Shown one piece after another: positions 52,416-64,000 of a stretch of DNA of 64,000 nucleotides (positions within the stretch are counted from its first letter, which is position 1; every line of letters starts with the position of its first letter). A program made the position numbers and the translations under genes. This DNA is from Gymnogyps californianus. Taxonomy: Eukaryota > Chordata > Aves > Accipitriformes > Cathartidae. Under the pieces are notes generated by a model. The model was not told the origin of the DNA. It saw only the letters and a list, made by a program, of their open reading frames with translations, and made no database searches. Where the stretch lies: the NCBI RefSeq assembly GCF_018139145.2, contig NC_059500.1:51516663-51580662 (forward strand). The letters are read 5' to 3'.

Positions 52416-52420
52416 CATCT
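52416..52420. repeat. Target-site duplication, right (CATCT)
   Basis: An exact copy of 51821-51825, directly after the LTR's terminal GACA. Confidence 0.85.
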
Positions 52421-53106
52421 TTTGTGAAGAAATAGGGATCACACACAGACCAGGATATATATGGTCCTTAATTTTTAGTTAGAGATTCTAAAGAGTTTTG
52501 ATAACTTGAGCAGAGGTGATGAAGGAAAAATATTTCCTACATCAACAGCAAGGCAGACTAGTAGCATTTGCACATCCTTTGAACTGCAATGTACAAGTAA
52601 GACTGAAATTTTAGAAAAATCAGAAGTCTGCTTTTGGTAATGCAAAATCTCCTGCCTGGAAATAAAACATAAATTTCAAGCCAAGCTACGAATTTTAAGA
52701 ATACATTTACCACAATTGCAACACAATTCTAGAGTCTTTATTTATATTACAGAAGTTTGTTGGTGTCCATGAGATTTTTCAGAATCATTATCCATAGGAG
52801 GCATTTTGTCATCATTAGAGGAAGAGAGGATTTGTCGTCCTGAATTCTAGTGACAGAATTCACCGTTAGAGGGAAAAAATTGTTAAAGGCAAGTACAACT
52901 ACCAAGCATTATTAATGGTTTCAAAATATGGTCAGATTTTGTGGTTCAAGACTGTAATATTGTTATGAAGTATTTATATAATTCTGTGGTAAGTGGAATA
53001 CTGATCAGTTATGCTGTCTTCCTTAGAAAGTTTCAATAGGACAAAAACAGAAAAGAAAGAAAAAGTCTCCAGGAGGAAGATCTGGCATTAAAAGTAACAA
53101 AAAGGC

Positions 53107-53128
53107 ATTTATTTATTTATTTATTTAT
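53107..53128. repeat. (TTTA)n microsatellite
   Basis: About five tandem ATTT/TTTA units. Confidence 0.85.
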
Positions 53129-53955
53129 GAAGGAGAAATAAAAATGCATTTGGTAGGATGTGAATCTCTGGTGAATAAAAACGAGAGATGTTGGTACAAC
53201 TAATGGAGGATGCTTAGTTTGTGTTTATCATAAAGAACTCATACAGCAAAATGTGTGGTTACAACTAAGATGTAGGACAAGAGCTGTCTTTTCTATAGCC
53301 TGTTTGAATGTGTTATTTCCTTACAGTTTTGTAAGAGAGATGGACTTGGGAAAAAGAAGCACACTCAGGTTGGAAGTCTGAATCATCATGCTTTACTGTA
53401 GGAGTTAGGGTATGTTTATAATATAGTCTCACTTGGATGCAAATATGTATGAACCTGCCAACATGTGGGAAAATAAGTTGCTCTTGAGACAAATCTTACT
53501 TTTTAATTTGGAGCTGAAATATCTGACTAATCTCTTATCAATTTCTTAAATAGCCTTCTGTGTACAACTCGTCTTTAAAGGTGGCCAGGGTACCTATTTC
53601 ACTTGGAAAATGAATAGCATTCAAATTTTCTTTCTTCAGGTGGTCACACTCACTGAGGGCAAAGTGCTCATCTGTAATCTTTTGCTTGGTCTTAGTTTGC
53701 TTAGAATTAAACAAAACAAAGTGCCATTCTTGATCTTACTTATCAACAGAAATATTGCATTATTTTCATTGCATCTGCTGCCAAAGCATTAAAACTGTAT
53801 ATAATTTTTACTAAAGGTGTACAGAGAACTATTAATATTTATTTTTATTGCAGTCTAAAAGTCTGGAAGACTGTTATATTACTTTGTGCCAGAAAGAAAG
53901 CTTTATTATACTCTGAGAAAACTGCTATGAAAATAGACGATTACATGATAGATTA

Positions 53956-54064
53956 AAATAGATGATAACATGGATTAAAAAAAAAATAAAGAATTCCTAC
54001 ACTATCCTTAAATAGATGATAACATGGATTAAAAAAAAAAAAAAAGAATTCCTACACTATCCTT
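53956..54064. repeat. 54/55-bp tandem duplication
   Basis: Unit one (53956-54009) and unit two (54010-54064) match throughout, except within the internal A-rich string, where one copy has a T interruption and the other a pure A15. The duplication is evidently recent. Short GATAGACT repeats follow at about 54,093-54,112. Confidence 0.93.
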
Positions 54065-54494
54065 AAACTCTACTTGTTCAGAAATGTAATCAGATAGACT
54101 GATAGACTGATAGGACTTCTCACAGGATAACTACATCTCTGTCTAGGCAAACATTTTGCAAACAGTCTAAGACAAAATAAATAGACTACACAGAGTAAAG
54201 TGCATGTAACTGTAATACCTTAGATAAGAATTTTCATTCTGGTGTGGTTTAGGGGTTCAAGAAAAGGTCTTAATATCCAGATAAGTGTATTTATATCACT
54301 GACACTGCCATACAAGCCCGTTACAGAGACTTGGACAATGAACACTGGGTACCAACTATGTCTGTGCCTTTTGAGAATATCTGCATTCACTGTTTGTGGA
54401 CAATTCAATGCCTGTGAAATAGAAATGATAATACCTATCCTTTTTTGTCAAGCAGTGTTACATCACTGAATCAAAGTTTAGATAGTGATGCTTC

Positions 54495-54513
54495 TTTTTT
54501 TTTTTTTTTTTTT
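54495..54513 (+). repeat. T19 homopolymer
   Basis: Nineteen consecutive T. Confidence 0.95.
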
Positions 54514-55920
54514 AAATTCCTTAGCTGAAAATAATGCCTTTTTTTGCAATTTCTTATTCTTTTCTGCAACCGACTTGTGGCTGCCAGCTCCTATCTCCTC
54601 AAAGGCTGACAGAAAAAAACAACAAAAGAGCTTTTGTACATTTTTTCTCCCATTACAGCACAAGATTTGATTCAAAATCTGAGTGATCTTTATGACTGTT
54701 ACCGAGGGAAAATATCTTGATTATCAGGAGCTCATGGTAAGTTTGAAAATATGTTTTCACCTGTATGTTGAAGTGTTTGTTAACTGGTTCAAGAAGATAA
54801 AATCTCTGGATCTAGGTGGTAGGAAAGAGAGAGACCTTACTATCTAAAAATTAGTCCAGATGACTGGAGGGAATGAGAGAATTTATTGCATTCTGTCTTG
54901 TGGTAAATTCTTAATACTCAGTAGCTAAAAGCCAGTTTTCTGAAATACCGGCACAACTTACTTTCTTTTCTCTGCTGTGAAGTGAAGTAAAAGTTACAAA
55001 TTCACAGTTGGTGGCCATCTAACATTTTGATGTACGTTGGCAGTGTCCTAAAGATCATTTGCATTATTCCAGTGAGCTGTTTTGCCTTCTTACCCCCTGT
55101 GGAGATTCTCTAATCATGTTGAAACGTATTGTTTCAAACATTGGCAGATGCCCTGTAGTGCATAAAAATCATAGACATATTTTTGTAAATGCTCCAAAAT
55201 AAATATGGCAGTTATGATGGTTATATTTTTAGTTATACATAAAGTACAGTGGGATGGCAGGACATCAGCAGGGCACTTGCAACCGAGACAGATAGGTAGG
55301 GACAGAACTGGCTTGAAAGAAGAACCAAAATACTTGCTTGTCCAGTATGTACAACACTCAGTAATCGAGAACTTACTTATCTATTTATTTACTTCCTAAC
55401 CTAATGAATCATTTATTTCCTTTTGATTCTGCAATTTGTGGAAAAATATTCTACAAGTTCTTAGAAGACCTCTTTTCAGTAATTCTGACACCTGTAGTGA
55501 ATTTAGTGGATAGTAGGCTGTAATGATCTCTTTGTTTGTTTGTTTCAATGTAGTAGAATCTAATAGGATTCTCTCCACCCATCGTTAACACTGGTTGAAA
55601 TGCATGAGTAGAGCGTGTTTGTAATTATTTTCTGAATGTTTGTTGTTGTTACTCTGCTCTGTTTTGTATATGGCATGAGTGAGTGAGCTTTTTAGTCTTT
55701 CAATATTACATTATTTGTAGAAAGATTCATTTTTTACTTCAGGATTCTTCCCCTCTTTGCATTGTACAGCTAGAAAAATGCCTTCCATAAAAGTATAGTA
55801 TCAGATCTATCCAAAATTGGGAAATATAGCATTGTGGTCTTGTATGATGAGTTTGTGGGAGTGGGAAGAGGTCATACTCAACTTTTTAACATTGGATTCC
55901 CCTGGCAGAATGGTGAGTGA

Positions 55921-55940
55921 TTTTTTTTTTTTTTTTTTTT
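55921..55940 (+). repeat. T20 homopolymer
   Basis: Twenty consecutive T followed by CCCTTCAG. This looks like a polypyrimidine tract and acceptor, but no donor-bounded open frame follows. Confidence 0.95.
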
Positions 55941-57657
55941 CCCTTCAGTTGCAGTACAATTCACAGAAGTGGAATGCTCTACCCATTGATTGGAAGAGAT
56001 TTAAGTCATCATCAGCCAAAATGGTTATTTAAGTAGGGTACTCCAGAGAAACTTAAAGGACTTTACATTACAAGTAGTAAATTTATAAGCTATTTAACAG
56101 TACATTTTTGCAACTGTGTATTTTTCTACTTTGGTTTTGGAAGGATTTTTATTTCTCTTTTTTTCATCCAGAGCAGCATCAGAAATGATACAGTAACTTG
56201 CCTAGTATTTTTTGCCTTGTTTTTGTTTTTATGCTTAGACTGTTTGAAACGTATGGTAAAAATATACAATACAGTTTCTTCTGCAGACCCTACAGAGAGA
56301 CATTTACAGAGTCTGTTTGTGATTGCTAAATAGCACAAAAACCATATGGCAGGCAGATATACAGTATGGACAATGTGGAATAAATTCTTCCACCAATTAT
56401 ACTATGGTAAATCTGTAGAAACTCATGTCCCTCTTTGATTTCTTTAAAATTCTTTCTGCAGACAGGTATGTGTCGTTGATTGGATTTTGTTTATTATAGG
56501 CTTACATAAAATCAAAAAGGATGCTCATACAAATGTCACCATATATTATTTAATCTGGTTCCACTGCAGGGAGTTAGAGGGGGCAGAACTGCTGTGACTG
56601 CAGTTACTGGGACAGCTTGCATTGACTTCAGTGAGTTCATGATCAGAGATTTTACCCTTCAGAAAGTCAATGCTTTTATATTGTACTCCTATCTATTCTA
56701 CTGAGGGTCACTGTCTAGCAAACAGCATTTTAATATACAGTATACTTCCTTCAACTAAAAAAACCCCAAACCCCAAACCTCGAGATTTATGTGGTTCGCT
56801 TTTCTTTAAATCGTTACATAGCAATTAAAGCAAAGCAATGACTGGGGAGTAAGTAGAAAAGTGTATTTCATATCCTTTCAGTGAACTAATTAAAAATTTA
56901 TGCCATTTTATAATACAGTATAAGCTGATGCAGGGTTACAAGGGATTGGAAGTAGGATGTTATTCTTAGTACAGAGCATCTGTGTTTATAAAGCAAATTT
57001 TGTCATTATATCAGCAAGTATAGTTTACACTGGTTTATGTAGATCAGAAGTATTATATGCTTGTCTTTCAGTATTAAAAAAGCATCACAACAGACTGCTG
57101 AATTTCAAGACGATATTAGGATATGATAATTTACAAATTAATAACTGCTTTTGAAATAAACTAGAATCTTCTAGAAAGATAGATTTTTTATATATGATAG
57201 ATAAGAAGGAAAGAAAGATATTTCTACTTTATGAAAGTTAATGGGATTTCAGATCTATGTAGCACAGGCAACTGCAAATGGCTTTAAATATTTTTTAAAA
57301 ACTTAATTATTTCTTCATGGTTGCCAAATTTTTTTTTCTTTGATATGTGTTCTTCCACTATTCCCTATTACCAAGATACTGTTCCTATAAATTATTTTTT
57401 CTCCTGGGACTAGCCACCCCTGCTTGCACCTTCTGAACCCCCTATAAATGCTGCCATTTGTTGTTGGTTGAATGAATCTGATCCTAATTTTTTGCATGGT
57501 GGTGATGTTTTGTTTTATATCCTTTATTATTTTTACTTGGATTCCTATATGAGATCTTAATTGTGCCTAAAAAAGAGTATATGTAGCATGATCTATAGCA
57601 TGTTCTCAGATGGTGACACACCAAAGCAACATTCTCTTAAAATACTCCACCATGACC

Positions 57658-57660
<3 letters not shown>

Positions 57661-57690
<30 letters not shown>
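57661..57690. repeat. (TA)n microsatellite
   Basis: About fourteen TA dinucleotides in a row. Confidence 0.9.
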
Positions 57691-57692
<2 letters not shown>

Positions 57693-59602
57693 TTTTTTAG
57701 CTCATATTTCGAATAGATTTAGTGAGTTTTGAGTCTAACATTAGCTGGATTAATTAGAAACAGTACTCCAGGTGTTTAAAATTCTCTTACCCCTATTTTC
57801 AGTATGTTGCTGCAAATTGTAGTGGTTCACGCTGCTACCTACAACTCCACCAATTGCAACCAAATTATTCCATCCAAATTGTTTGGTAGGTTGTCTGCAT
57901 TCTTCACCAGCTAGTGGATTACTACTTGTGGAGTATATGTAGGCCAAGGAAAGTCATGAATTTATTATTAGACTAGTTAAAGTCTTAACACTCTAATGAA
58001 AGAATTATTGTTACTCCAGTCATAGTAATAATGACACATATTGTTCAGATTATCTAATTATTAAAGCTCGTTTGCATTAATTGCACAATCACAAATAATA
58101 TAAACAAACTTCGTAGTATCTTGGGTGTCATGATCATTTCTCCACTGCTCCTAGGTGCTAAGGTCAATGATTTCAGTCTTGGGGTGCAAAGAGTACAGTG
58201 AACTGTCAGCACGACATGTCCTTCACTGGAAGAAGTGTGATACTAACTTAGGGGTTTGGTCTTCTTACACTTGAATCCACTTGGGGTAATTTTTACATGT
58301 TTGGTCTTGCAATCCACTAACTTGTTCTTTCTTTATTGGTTTGCAATTCTGTATTATAGCTTGGATTTGCGATATGTGAATGATTGACTATATAGAACAT
58401 GTTTTTCTTAAGCTGGATACTTGCTTTGTGCACTTTGTTGTCTCTAAAACTGTTTTTATCCAGCTCCCAAGGTTGCATTTGTTTAATGCCTGCTAATTGA
58501 CCATCTGTGAGTTGCTTATAGCCTGGGTCCTCCCGTATCGTCATGTACCTGTACTTTCAAAGCCTCTGCTATCTGTCCATACTTGTACTCTTCTACACTG
58601 CATTTTTATTTTAGGATGATAGATAGTTCATCCAACGCAGAATTCTGCTTGTTATTACTGTCTATTAGTTAGAGATATATAAATAATAATTTGAGTTGCA
58701 TAATACAGCTGTGCAAAGCTCAGCAACGGCTAAAACAAAGTGTTTAATAGTCATCTGGTGGTTAGACAATTGCTGTTAATGCTAAACAAGGTAAAACAGA
58801 GGTCAAGGCAGTCCAAAACAAGTTTAGACAAAGCCTTATAAATCCTGAGGCTTGTGTTTTTAGTTTAACAGAAAGCATGTGGACTTCGTACGGCAACAAT
58901 GGCAACAACATATTTATTGGGCTATGTGGCTACACGTATCTGATGAACACATTAACCAAAGATGAACACATCCCCAAATGTATGATGCTGGGTACTCAAA
59001 CTGAGCGTAAGCCCTTTAAAATAGGTGGATATTTTTACCCATCATTCACATTATTGTTGTAGTCCTGCTTTCTGTCCATGGATGTGCTTCAGAAAAAGAA
59101 GTATTACTGTTCTAGCTATGCAGGTAGTAAAAACTGACATGTAAATTGCCTTCCTATCATATGAATAACAGGTCAATGTCAGAAGTAGAAACCCAAGATA
59201 GCCACAGCATCTCTCAGTTTCCAAATATATTTCAAGTATATAAAATATTAATTGTCCTTGTCCTTACTGTTTTTTTCCTACCTAATATCACTAATTGGAA
59301 TTTAGGAATTTGTCATTTTTATGATTAGAGCATTTCCACACTCACTGCTAAAGTAATGGTGTAATACTACCATTCTCTGAGGCTGTACTTACACATGTGC
59401 TGATTCATTACTGTGTAACATTATTTCATGATAAACAGATTAGAAAATTATGCAGCCAACACATTAGCATTTCAGCAATGGGAATATTTTCCCCATTATG
59501 AAGCTTTCAAAACTCGGTTATATTTCTGGAAAAAGTAGGGGGAATAGAGTCAGAATACTTCTCTTTTCCCATCAACTTTGGTCCATGCGTATCTTGCTGC
59601 CC

Positions 59603-59619
59603 TTTTTTTTTTTTTTTTT
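59603..59619 (+). repeat. T17 homopolymer
   Basis: Seventeen consecutive T. Confidence 0.95.
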
Positions 59620-62600
59620 GGTAAGCTTTTTTGATTTGGTTGCACTTTATTTTTCATGAATATAAGCAATTTATAGCATTTCCAAAGAGTGAAACAAGCT
59701 TTCCCGTATAGTTCTGCCAAAGCAATGACCTGCAAAACCCTTAGCATTTCTTTCCTTGGCATTTCATTCCTAGGCCTCTCCTGAGTAGAAACTGCCAATC
59801 TTTCAGAACAGTGCCAAATGGTGTAGTGCTTTTGTGATGTGAGAAAGGATCTGCTAAATGCTGGTGGGAGACTACCCAGCTGATTTATTTCATTTCAGTT
59901 GCAAACAAAGTAAATGAAGTCACTAGGCATAAATCTAGGTTTTTCAAGAATAGAAAGCTGATTCAGTCATATTTTGCTTGCAGCTAGTGGGTTAACTGTT
60001 CTTTTTAACTGGTTTTATACAAATATAAATGGATTTATGTTTTTTTTCCTGTATTATGCTTAATAGAAACTAAACGAGCAAGGAAAAGAGTAAGAGATCC
60101 TTCCTGGCATTTGCCAGGAAAGACAAAAAAGAATGAATTGGAAAGTCTTTACAGCTAGACTCAGAAAAAAAAGTGGTGGGGACTTTCTGAGAAATTAAAA
60201 GATCTGAGAATGGAAATACAGGGGAAAATGAGAGACTTGAGGTGGAGCATGACATTGGCAAATCTCTTAGTCTGGTTCGTACATGAAAAGGAAACCATGA
60301 GCTGAGTTAAAAGAATACAAGCTGATTTCCTTAGAGGAGAAGAAGTAGCGAATTAACGGTGGAAAAATTCCAGTAGACCAGGATTGAATCTGTCTGTCAT
60401 GGCCATGAAAACAAAAGTGGAGAAAAAAACAGGGATGGAATATATGTCGTTACTTCAGAGGAGGCTGGCTAAAGGGATAGTAGCCAACATAATATAGTCA
60501 ACAATACAGAAACATACATCAGAGTGTCTTAAAGGGCATGAATTCTTCCTGTGAAAAAGGTCTGTAAATCTAAATCATCTTGAAAGACTTGCTTAAGAGC
60601 CTGTCACCTTTGAAAATTCTGGAATTTGGGTTTCATGCTTGTATTCAACTCAGAATAAATGATCTTGTTTTCCCAGCTGTAATGGACGTGTTGGTTGGGG
60701 TGTCAGGCAACAGAGTAGGTGAAGGTATGATGACTCCACTAGCTAAATATGCTGAGATAGTCTTCTGACCTCTAACTTCAAAACCTGGCTAGGACCTTGG
60801 TGGTTGTTCTGTCTTAAGTTGGGTAACATGCTGCAGAGGACATCCAAACTTTCATTTCTCCAAGCCCTGTTTTTTTTCACCTGGCTTTCAGTTTCCCATC
60901 AGAGCGTTCAGTCATTGCTCTTCAGTTGTTCAGCTGATAAAAACTAGCTCCTTGTCATGTTTAAGGTGATGGCAGTGGAGAGTGGGAGTGTGGATAGTGG
61001 GACTTCACAAGCCCTTGGTATTAATGTCGGGACTCTGTTGTTATTGGTCCCAGTATTCCTTTTTTGGGAAAACAAAACAAGAGGTGAAGAAAATCCTTGT
61101 ATAATATTGCTTGACAGACCGTTTCTGAGGGAACTGCAATATCAAGTTCACATGGTACTTGGTGGGATGAAGAAGAAAGTAATTGGGATAAATATGCAGT
61201 ATTTATCTGTCAAAGTCTATCTGACTATATGAACACGTTTTGAGGGACAGAAAATGTGAGCACAGTACGTGCTTTATGGTTACACATACATCACTTAGGG
61301 AAGACAGGACAATATTTGTATCTCTGTCAGGGTAGTGCTCTGGGATATACGAGTAGCAGAGGGTTGTCAGTTTCTTTTTTCTTACTGCTTTATTGGCAGA
61401 GAGATTCATGTCTGCTTCTGCAGCACAGAACTAGATTCCCACTGTTTTCAAGGGAAGTTGTTTCCCTGTCCTGTAGTTCTATGCTACTGTTGAGTAATAA
61501 GATGCTTCCAATAAAGCCTCCTTGCAAATTACTCCTTTTTTTTAATCCGCCCCATCCCCCCATATGCTCAGAGATGTGCAGCTGGTGCCAGGCCACACTG
61601 TCCTCAGTCATAGACAGGACATCCTCTCCTTCCATTGAATTGCAAACAGTGAGCAAAAATCTGCCTTGTGAGTCATTACACATTGTGTGAGGTGGCTGGT
61701 CAGCAGAAGTACATCTGCCCAGGATGCATCACGATTCACATTTTTTCATTTTTATGAACATTTTTGCTTTAACAATGAGAAGCTGCAAACCATAAGAAAG
61801 CGACTGGGAGAACCTGGCACTTCCATGCATTTCTCAAGCTGAAGAACCCTTTCTGGGTGCTATCTGTGCCTTTGCCCTTGAAGTCAGAAAAACGTTACCA
61901 GCTTTCTTCTTCCAACAATTTTAGATGTGTTATGTGGTTGACTAATGGAAGCAGGAACAGAGGAGTTCTAGGTTTCCTTCCTGGGATGGCACAGAGCACG
62001 GTAACAGGTTTCCAAAATAAAGATAAGGTGGCTTCAAGGAATGCAGAAATGCCCTTATTCCCATGCAGTACCTCAGGTTTACGTTCCTGGATTACTTGGC
62101 ATTAAATCAAGATGGTGTCGTCTTACTAGTAATTTTTACCAGTCCATTTGTGTTTCTTTTGCCAATGGGGCTGATTCTTGTTTTTATTTTAGCCTTCAGC
62201 TGAAAAGTTCAAACCAGCTCTTTGAGCATTGCTGGTGTGTCAACTTTGAAGGTTGTTTACTGATGTTGAGGTCAACACTGCCCAAGCAGAAAATGAGAGA
62301 GCTTGTACTGGTGTTGAATGTCCTGTTATTGCTAAGAAAACCTTTTCTAGGCTATCATTCAAATTTTCCCATTAGTGTTAGATTTACTTAGAATGAAAGA
62401 AAAAATGAAAGACCTCAAAAATGTGGCTAACTCATAAAGTGATTATTAATTCAAAATATGGTATAGGGGATATAATATGATCAAGGGAATGCATTCCTTG
62501 TTCATAAATGCAGAAGAGCCTTAAATTGATTTATGGTGTGGTTCTCTAAAGATAATGAAATGTGGAGTTTGGCACATAGTGTATTTCTCAGGGTTATTGT

Positions 62601-63785
62601 TAGTAAGTATGTATATATCTAGTAAGTAAGATATAGACTCACTCATAATTTAAATATCAAATTAACATTGTCCTTGGCTAGATCTCACTTACTCCAAAAA
62701 CTATATTTTTTCTCAAAATCTCTTTTTTGTTAAAATGGCATTTCAGCTTTATGCTTGGCCGATATTTTGAATGAAAATGTACTTTATTTGGAGGCTTATT
62801 TTATGTTTGTTACTTTTCCCATTTTGGAGCTTTTCTTTTTGACCATGAATATACCTTCTAAAGAGAGAATAGAATATGTGTTAAAATATTTTTATGACTG
62901 TCTCATACAACTTATAATTTCAGTGTGTGCTAAAATCACATGAAAGGTTTTTTTTTTCCGCCTAGCCTTTAAGTGTTTTAATAATCATACGCTGTGGTGC
63001 ATTTTATACTGTATTTCATCTCATCATCTATATTGTCAGCATTAAATTTAGGGAGACTGACTGTCCTCTCTGTTTTCTATTCTTCCTGGGCATCCACAGT
63101 GAAATAATTCAATATCTCACTAAAGTTTTCGTTCCAGAATTATTCAGTCTCAAAAGCTCGTGTTAAGTCTCAATGAGATTTTAAGTTATACTTTCTTTGC
63201 AGGAGTAATGTATCAAACTGGTACACAAGCTACCTGCAAGTGTATCCCTTCACGGATGTCTCTTTATGCCTAATATGGTGAACAAAGCCCGTGTGGTCAT
63301 CTTGTAAAAGCTAATCATATATTCTGTTATGAAAAACATACTTATATGATTCGGCCAATCCAATTTTATTTAGAACTCTTTCCAAAAATCTTTCTGATTT
63401 TGAGAACATAATTTTCCCCTATTTGGGAAAGCCAAAGTTTCAGATTCAGAGAGGCAGAGATTCAGAAACAGGCAAAGGCTTGAGGAGTGCTGGGCATGTG
63501 GATACAGTGAGCCTACACACAGTTTACCAGCCGAAACCCTCACTGAAAATTCAAATTCCCTTGGAAGCGATGCTCAAATAATCCCTCAGCTACAAATTTG
63601 GAAGAGTAGAAACAGCTATGTAACGTTTCCAGCAACGTATGTAATGTGAAGGAAGTTATGCTATTGAAATTGTGCAACTTGTGTAAAATGTTTTAACAGA
63701 AACCTTCCAAAAAAGAAAAAAAAAAAAAAGTGCTGGAGTGACTTTCCACATATGAGTCAAGGTTTAGAGTATCAATGTAGTCATG

Positions 63786-64000
63786 TGCTGTGGTTTAACC
63801 CCAGCCAGCAGGTAAGTATCATGCAGCCGCTTCCCCCTCCCCCCTCCCAGTAGGATGGGGAGGAGGATCCGAAAAAAAAAGGTAAAACTCATGGGTTGAG
63901 ATAAGAACAGTTTAATAGCTACAGTAAAATATAATACTAACTAAGAATAATAATAATATAATAAGTGTAATGAAAAGGAATATAACAAAAAAAGAGAGAA
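63786..64000 (-). mobile_element. LTR of the same ERVL-like family, copy 3, reversed and cut by the window edge
   Basis: Read on the minus strand, the sequence ends with the family's GGGGTTAAACCAC... terminus (here ACCACAGCA, two bases changed). It has the G/A-rich block before it, the CTTATCTCAACCC-like block, the ATTAAA signal (63911-63916 reversed) and part of the ATT-rich middle. The 5' half lies beyond the window, so it cannot be said whether this is a solo LTR or one end of a provirus. Confidence 0.85.

Larger units (their letters stand above)
52421..63785 (+). other. Presumed long intron, last part
   Basis: AT-rich, no coding exon recognised. It holds a TTTA microsatellite, a 54/55-bp tandem duplication, T19 (54495-54513), T20 (55921-55940), T17 (59603-59619) and a TA repeat, all listed separately where notable. 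The frames at 61256-61690 (144 codons) and 62041-62391 (116 codons) show no domain and are taken as chance. Confidence 0.4.

Noticed and set aside
55921..55948. T20CCCTTCAG as a splice acceptor
   Set aside because: It matches an acceptor, but no donor-bounded open or conserved-looking segment follows. Homopolymers of this kind are frequent in the region.
61256..62391. Open frames of 144 and 116 codons near the right end
   Set aside because: Their lengths are within chance for the number of frames in 64 kb, and they show no domain or splice context.
1..64000. tRNA, rRNA, CRISPR arrays, telomeric or satellite arrays
   Set aside because: I looked for cloverleaf-type blocks, regularly spaced repeats and TTAGGG arrays on both strands and saw none. 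A covariance-model scan would be needed to exclude small RNA genes.

Overview
This looks like nuclear DNA from a bird. The evidence is three CR1 LINE copies in typical avian form, two of which keep the CR1-type 8-bp 3' terminal repeats. There are also three copies of one LTR family with TG...CA ends; the two complete copies are flanked by exact 5-bp target-site duplications, as expected of ERVL-like elements. A dense CpG island sits in otherwise AT-rich, gene-poor sequence. Nothing suggests a bacterial, organellar or viral genome. I cannot name the species.

Layout. Bases 1 to about 10,860 are AT-rich and non-coding. They hold a rearranged minus-strand CR1 piece split by a complete solo LTR (1566-2145), a 35-bp exact tandem duplication and a long pyrimidine tract. 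From about 10,860 to 13,770 there are two CpG islands with a promoter-like region. The second island contains what looks like a plus-strand first exon ending in a CAG|GTGAGC donor at 13007, followed by a small second exon (13663-13770) with a strong acceptor and donor. Both look like 5' leader. The only ATG from 12,590 to the donor lies 6 nt before the splice and opens a 16-codon upstream ORF that stops in exon 2. No further convincing coding exon is visible, so 13,771-64,000 is best read as a very long first or second intron whose coding exons lie beyond the window, or as an intron followed by intergenic sequence. I do not recognise the gene.

Inside that presumed intron are a 482-bp CR1 3' end (24516-24997), an 867-bp CR1 3' end with an undamaged C-terminal reverse-transcriptase frame (40407-41273), an old and badly decayed plus-strand CR1-like reverse transcriptase (about 47,260-48,560), and a GC-richer block of possible dispersed-repeat origin (about 49,950-50,760). 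A second complete solo LTR lies at 51826-52415 and a third, reversed, LTR runs off the right edge from 63786. Several very long homopolymers occur here, including 54 consecutive C at 33117-33170. All the longest homopolymers are T or C on the plus strand, which fits plus-strand transcription.

No tRNA, rRNA, CRISPR array or complete host protein-coding gene could be supported. The window's content is one putative promoter with two leader exons plus transposable-element remains. The case for an undescribed system is weak. The best leads are the splice-spanning upstream ORF, the 54-C tract and the strand-asymmetric homopolymers.
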